Source: Sphaerosporella brunnea
Lineage: Eukaryota; Ascomycota; Pezizomycetes; Pezizales; Pyronemataceae
DNA: 31,786 nt
Assembly: GCA_008704415.1 (NCBI GenBank)
Contig: VXIS01000439.1
Coordinates: forward strand, 1-31,786
Direction: 5' to 3'
Below are positions 27,150 to 31,786 of this stretch, piece after piece. Positions within the stretch are counted from its first letter, which is position 1. Every line of letters starts with the position of its first letter. Position numbers and translations under genes: made by a program. Under the pieces are notes generated by a model. The model did no database searches. It was not told the origin of the DNA and was given only the letters and a program-made list of their open reading frames with translations.

Positions 27150-28260
27150 TGCACACTGAGCCTGGACACCTATTGGGGGGGGGGGGGGGGTTCTTATCCC
27201 ACCCCTCATGGACGTTGAAACGTAGGAATGGGTGTCGACCTTTGGTTGGCCTGGTTTGAACGTGGGCCAACCATACAGCAGCGACGAAAGACGACATGTG
27301 TGTGGATGAATCTTTTTTTTCTCTGTGTTCTCAGCGTCTGGAAATTGCCAAGTGGGTTTTTTGAATGCTGTGTTGAATTTTGTATACTGCGATTGCTGTC
27401 TGCCTGCTGTTGTTCTGCTTTTTGTGCCTGCATTTGTATCTGCGTACGGTGTGTGAGACGCCAATCGCACGGTGAAATTGTTCAACCGAAGAGAAAACAT
27501 TTGCACAAGTGAAAACCCTGGAAAGATATACCCCAGTCTCTTCCTAGCTAGAACCCTTCCACTGTGCTTGCCGGAGGAAATGTATTGTATGAAACTGCGG
27601 GAAATATGGGCCCCCTTCTTGGCTCTTGATAAACACAGCGGCTCATGTCCGACAATTCAGGAATTGCTCCGACTTTTGGAAGATGTGAGGCCATATTTCG
27701 CTGGACCATAGACAGTCACTGAAAGGAGTGATACTATGCCATTAGAGGAACCGCAGTAACAGACTGGAGCGCAAAAGCTCTTGTCGACAACACAAAATTT
27801 CGTCCTCAACTCGTCGAGGAAAAATACCCTTACTACATAAATTTTGCGAAGCTAAAAATTGATGGAGATAGAGCAGTGAGTGTGAGACGTGTAGGAGGTA
27901 CGGTTGTAGAATGTGTTGTCTGAAGGACTAAGTGCTGTCCACACGATGAATCAAATACTAAACCCAATCTCTCCCCACCCTACTTTCAATCCTACAAGAA
28001 TTCGCTGCTTTTTTGCCCTTAAGTCATTACCACGGCACAACCAAACGAAAAGTGACCCAAGCAAAGCTGTAGGATGGATTTTGTAGGTCGAATATATACT
28101 ATATACTGTAGCAGGCGTTAGCACTAAATCGAGTGGTGGTTGTTGTGTAGTGACCAGAGAAAGGCCTTTGAGGCATTAAGTTAACAGAAATTTTCCTTCC
28201 ATATCATTATCATCTACTCATTAACCTACAGGTTGTGATGAGCTGATTTGTGGGTGTTTA
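27150..28260. other. No supported gene; contains a long G-tract
   Basis: A 16-nt G-tract lies at about 27175-27190. A 79-codon plus-strand frame (27472-27711, containing LREIWAPFLALDKHSG) has protein-like composition but no family I know. The DNA from 27780 to 28260 is AT-rich and stop-rich. Confidence 0.4.
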
Positions 28261-29400
28261 TTCACGGTGGGGGAGAGTTTGTCGCAAAAAGTTCATTGGA
28301 AGACTTCCAGCAAGGATCTGGAAGCATTTAGAAGCCATCAATCGCGTCTGAAAGGTTCCCTCATTTCAGTTGGGCCGATTTTCAAAAGTAAATCGATCGT
28401 TGCCTTCACACCACCACCAGTCGAGGGTGGCGTCACGGCTATGTTTTATAGTTACTCGGAGCCACCACAGCCCCAATCACCTTGCGGGGCCCAGATTTTG
28501 GGACGTCTGGAAGTCTGAATAGACACTCGCCCCTGAATCGAGAGTTTTCCAGAAAAAAAAAGGGGGGGTTTCACAGCTTCCAGATCCTTTCATTAGCTCC
28601 GAATATTTACCCAACAACCACTCATATCCCTTTTTCTCTTTGTTTAACGATAAAGCCGATGCAAAATCTAATGCTAACACCTTATTTTATTTGTTTACGG
28701 TCGGGTTTTGGCACGACATCGATTTGCAATTGGCAAGACTGGCACGTCAATGAAAACAGGGGCGGCTTCGTGCAACAGCACTCGATTATATCTCCTTCAA
28801 CTTCGACCGGTGGCTTGTTCCGGTTCCGGTCATGCAAGCAATGTGGAAGGCATCCATTCGACATTGGCATGGCTGCGCTACCACTCAGGCACGTACTTCT
28901 ACTGCTGACCGTTTGGGCCACGAACGCGGGAGTGGAGTATTCTGGGACCACCTGGCGATGCTTCTCCGAAGCTACAGTAACCGTACATGCCGGAATAACC
29001 ACCGCATAAACACAGTACCCTCACCGCTCTTGCCGGCCCACTCATTTCTACCGGTTCCGATTCCGCCACACAGAAATTTAGGGCACCGGTAGAAGCACAC
29101 ACTCAGCTTAACTGCAAATGACAGTTAGCGCAATTCTCCATTAGGTGTAGGGTTATGGTGACAGGGCTTCGTGCAAACAAGTCCCAGAAGTTTTGTGTGT
29201 TGTCCAAAGCGTAAAACTTTGAGGTCCAGTGTGGGAGTGTGGTTTGTTCGCACTGGTGGGACATAGCGTGAAACAATTACGTCCACGTCAAGATTGAGAC
29301 AACGCAGGAGGGGAAGTATGGCTGTACAACGATCAAATAGAAGACAAACTGCTTGGCCCACGCAGTAGTGCTGCGGCCGTTACAATATATGTATAAAAAA
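28261..29400. other. No supported gene
   Basis: Frames of 66-175 codons overlap on both strands around 28480-29010 with no recognised domain. None has a convincing start context or splice structure. The last 200 bp are also featureless. Confidence 0.4.
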
Positions 29401-29623
29401 ACCATTGCATTGCCACTCCACACACAGATAGTACCACCCAAAACCCCTCATGCCCAATCCAGGGATCGGGTTCTTCTCCGGGCTGCGGCTACGTCCCCCC
29501 CCCCCGGCACGAAAAGGTGTCATCGTCCACCATGTCATCATCCTTCAGCATCGAGACAGCAATTTTGGTCTCGCTGCCCGGCCAAGCAACATTCAGCTCA
29601 ATAGCCGCACCCCACCTCCTTTG

Positions 29624-29760
29624 AGTATCCTTTGGATCGGCTCTAGTAATAGTCAGCATCGACTAAAATAATGCGAGAAATGGCTCTCGCAAAATACCGG
29701 AAGTGCGTACCGTTCCTCTGTGCGGGGCGACAACGTCCGCGTGATCACCAGCTGGTCCGA
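29624..29760. repeat. Spaced repeat, copy 1
   Basis: Begins AGTATCCTTTGGATCGGCTC and continues AGTCAGCATCG...AATAATGCGAGAAATGGCTC. It is diverged from copies 2 and 3 at its right half and lacks their hairpin. The minus-strand translation across the start gives ADPKDTQRRWG. Confidence 0.6.
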
Positions 29761-30376
29761 CAGCCACCTCGGTACTACTACCGGAGGAGCCACGAGCCCG
29801 GGTCGTGGAACGACCCGGGGCAGGAAAACCGCACACCAAGCGGCCACGAAACCCTGTCTGCCGACCGGAGTGCGACCCATAGCCAACGGGGGGCCGGAGA
29901 GTCGGTCTCGGCGCCGGAACCGCCTGACTGATTAATGGCGTTGTCGGCCACAAAGCAGTATCCTTTGGATCTTTTCCATGAACAGTCAGCATCGCCACCA
30001 ATTGTGTGAAATAATGCGCTCTGGCAATGCTATGCTTGGAGAGCGTATCGTCGTACCTGCTGATCATCTTGGTGGCGGGAGGGGTTGATCCCCTCCCGCC
30101 AATCGCTTCGACAGGCTTGGTTACGGGGTCGGAATGCTGCTTTTGGCGCGGTAACAGCGTCTCGGCCTGCTGATCGTCGTCTGGGTGCTCGGTGTGTTCG
30201 GCGTCGCCTTCGGCCTGCGCGCTACCACAAGTCAGTTTGTCAGCCGATTCAATATCCTGTCGACCTAAAGAACTCCCGATCGCTGCTCGCTCAAAATATA
30301 CATACCCAGGGAGAATCGATCTGATGGGTAGTGTGGTTGATCGCCGATCAGTATCCTTTGGATCTTTTCCCATCAA
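29663..30376 (-). CDS. Minus-strand frame across repeats 1-3, doubtful
   Basis: A 237-codon frame carries two related GKDPKDT segments about 130 residues apart, one from each of repeats 3 and 2, and an ISRYDDTLSKHSIARAHYF segment. I recognise no family. The same segments are frameshifted within repeat 3 upstream, so the frame may be a chance survival in repeated DNA that once encoded a protein. No promoter or splice pattern supports expression. Confidence 0.25.
   Translation of the reverse strand: MMGKDPKDTDRRSTTLPIRSILPGYVYFERAAIGSSLGRQDIESADKLTCGSAQAEGDAEHTEHPDDDQQAETLLPRQKQHSDPVTKPVEAIGGRGSTPPATKMISRYDDTLSKHSIARAHYFTQLVAMLTVHGKDPKDTALWPTTPLISQAVPAPRPTLRPPVGYGSHSGRQTGFRGRLVCGFPAPGRSTTRARGSSGSSTEVAVGPAGDHADVVAPHRGTVRTSGILREPFLALF
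29957..30110. repeat. Spaced repeat, copy 2, with GC-rich hairpin
   Basis: AGTATCCTTTGGATCTTTTC, AACAGTCAGCATCGCCACCA and CTGATCATCTTGGTGGCGG are shared with copy 3. A perfect 11-bp hairpin lies at 30074-30100 (GGCGGGAGGGG, TTGAT loop, CCCCTCCCGCC). On the minus strand it lies in a long open frame (29663-30376) reading GSTPPATKMISRYDDTLSK and HGKDPKDTALW. Confidence 0.75.
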
Positions 30377-30490
30377 CAGTCAGCATCGCCACCAACGGGG
30401 TGAAACAATCGGCTCTGGAAATTCTATGCCTGGAGATCGTACCGGCTGATCATCTCTGCGGCGGGAGGGGTTGATTGCCTCCCGCCGACT
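30350..30490. repeat. Spaced repeat, copy 3, with GC-rich hairpin
   Basis: Collinear with copy 2. The hairpin at 30460-30486 keeps 9 bp (GGCGGGAGG/CCTCCCGCC). Minus-strand translation gives QSTPPAAEMISRYD and, in another frame, LTVDGKDPKDTDRR, so both copies descend from one coding or quasi-coding unit that has since frameshifted here. Confidence 0.75.
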
Positions 30491-30579
30491 GCTTGTGCTG
30501 GTAAACCACCTGTGTGTCATCTGCCGGCTCATGAGCGGGAAGACCGCCATCGTTTGCGCACCATACCCGGCACTGGGCA

Positions 30580-31786
30580 CGCGTTAAAAAACCGCAGTAC
30601 ATGGTCTGTATCGATCCATCCTGCGGACGGATCAGGAGGAACGAGTATCTGGGACATAACCTCTGCGGGCAGTCATGTTACTGGGTGTAGAAGGTTTGAT
30701 GAGGTGTCTAGTGGGGTTGCGTGTTTGGTGGGGCGAGGAGAAGCGCAGCGAGATCGAGCACAGCTTCACTGGCTATCATTCACCAGTGCTCGGCCATTTA
30801 GCGCCACCAATTCACAACGTCAATTTCGATTGCGAGAGAACTTCTTCGAAAACCATGTTTACGCTGACAACGAGTAAGATAACACGTTACCGATCTGAGA
30901 GATACTTTCGAATACAATTACACCAGACGGCGGGGGGTGAGTATGGACAGACTCAGCCACCTTTGAGTCTTTGCTCAGCATGAGCAACCCAGAGGAAGAA
31001 CGTGATCAGGTAGGAACCTCCCCATTGCAGGCGGGTCGAGACGGTTGCAGGGCACTTATTTCCGTTCAATTGAACTACTCGAAACCCCCAGGCAGAGCAC
31101 ATACAAGAGAACTAGTTGTCTGGTGCTATGTACTCCGGTGTTCTCCCTGCGACACTGGTGCTAGCCTAGAGCCCGACTGGAAACAAGTCTGGCGGACGTA
31201 GAGGTTCTACGACTCCTTGGGAAGATCAAGCTCCACAGGCTTCTGATTTACGAGCAGGAGATCAGCTGGCGGCAGACGTGGTCTAAGGCATTGAATAATA
31301 ACGGATGCTCGAGGGCGTCAGATACGGGTTTTTCTATCTTTGTTCTGCTGCAGTGCATCTAGGCTTTCAGAAACCTGATTCTCTGAGCACCATATTGCTG
31401 TCGCCTCCATGCAATAAGGGAGCGTCTCTATGTATCAGATCCAGATTCTTTTTCTCCGGCGCGCGCAGTGGTTTTGCGGGACATTCGCTTTGTCAACGGT
31501 GTCCATTCGAGTGGATTTGGGATCCCACGGCACTAATCTATGTTGCTCAATAAGATACACGGTTGCAGGTCGCAGCGAGCTTTACGCACCCATGTACACG
31601 ATGGATCACAGCGAAAGAGAGCTGAATGCAGAGTAATCGTCGGCTGGAATGGATAAAAAAGAATAAAGCTCCTGTATTGTATTCAAGCAATCAGACTATG
31701 AAAAATGCCATGGACACGTGAATGACCGCCTCCGACAGCTCCAACTAACCGTGAGCTACAAATATATATAACATTTGTGCTTGAAG
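30580..31786. other. No supported gene
   Basis: Several frames of 66-121 codons without recognised domains. A plus-strand AATAAAGC near 31661 resembles a poly(A) signal, with no coding frame I trust ahead of it. Confidence 0.4.

Noticed and set aside
29624..30490. CRISPR-like spaced repeats
   Set aside because: The repeats are over 130 bp, diverged and only three in number, in fungal DNA, with no short identical repeats separated by uniform spacers.

Overview
The window looks like repeat-rich nuclear DNA of a filamentous fungus, most likely a mushroom-forming basidiomycete (Agaricomycetes). The grounds are: short introns of 51-62 nt with GTAAG donors, a (T/G)CTAAC-type branch site and a YAG acceptor; a fragment of an Ist2/anoctamin-family protein; degraded hAT and MULE transposases; tRNA-derived and fold-back repeats; and no bacterial-style operons. 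The genus cannot be fixed from sequence alone. No long housekeeping gene is intact here.

Layout. 1-4.9 kb: repeats (a 96-bp minisatellite and two inverted-repeat elements) with no convincing gene. 4.9-18.8 kb: an array of a small, apparently undescribed gene family. Three copies keep the full exon-intron structure (A at 5049-5585, B at 7641-8252, C at 11851-12453). At least six broken or strongly diverged copies lie among them (about 10.93-11.48, 13.46-13.80, 14.88-15.01, 17.15-17.62, 17.72-18.45 and perhaps 18.62-18.76 kb). Each unit has a TATA-bearing 5' flank, an Ala/Pro/Thr-rich exon 1, a 54-nt intron, an exon 2 with a WWWC...H..H...C...C..C module, an NLS-like basic patch and an acidic tail, then a conserved AATAAA-containing 3' flank. 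Inside this stretch also lie a minus-strand CxxC...CxxC ORF (6.5-6.8 kb), an anoctamin exon fragment (10.4-10.8 kb), a hAT transposase C-terminus (13.9-14.2 kb) and a compact fold-back MITE (16.25-16.45 kb).

18.8-25 kb: a repeat shared with the window's left end, three near-identical tRNA-Ala-like elements (20.3, 23.3, 24.5 kb), an inverted repeat pair and a frameshifted minus-strand MULE transposase. 25.8-27.1 kb: the best single-copy gene model, with a TATA box, two exons and a 391-aa low-complexity protein. 27.1-29.6 kb: no recognised gene. 29.6-30.5 kb: three spaced copies of a repeat with a conserved GC-rich hairpin and minus-strand coding traces. 30.6-31.8 kb: nothing recognised.

The genes do not form a pathway. 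The strongest biological signal is the local amplification and decay of the small Cys/His gene family in a transposon-rich neighbourhood. All protein functions for that family are inference from motifs only.
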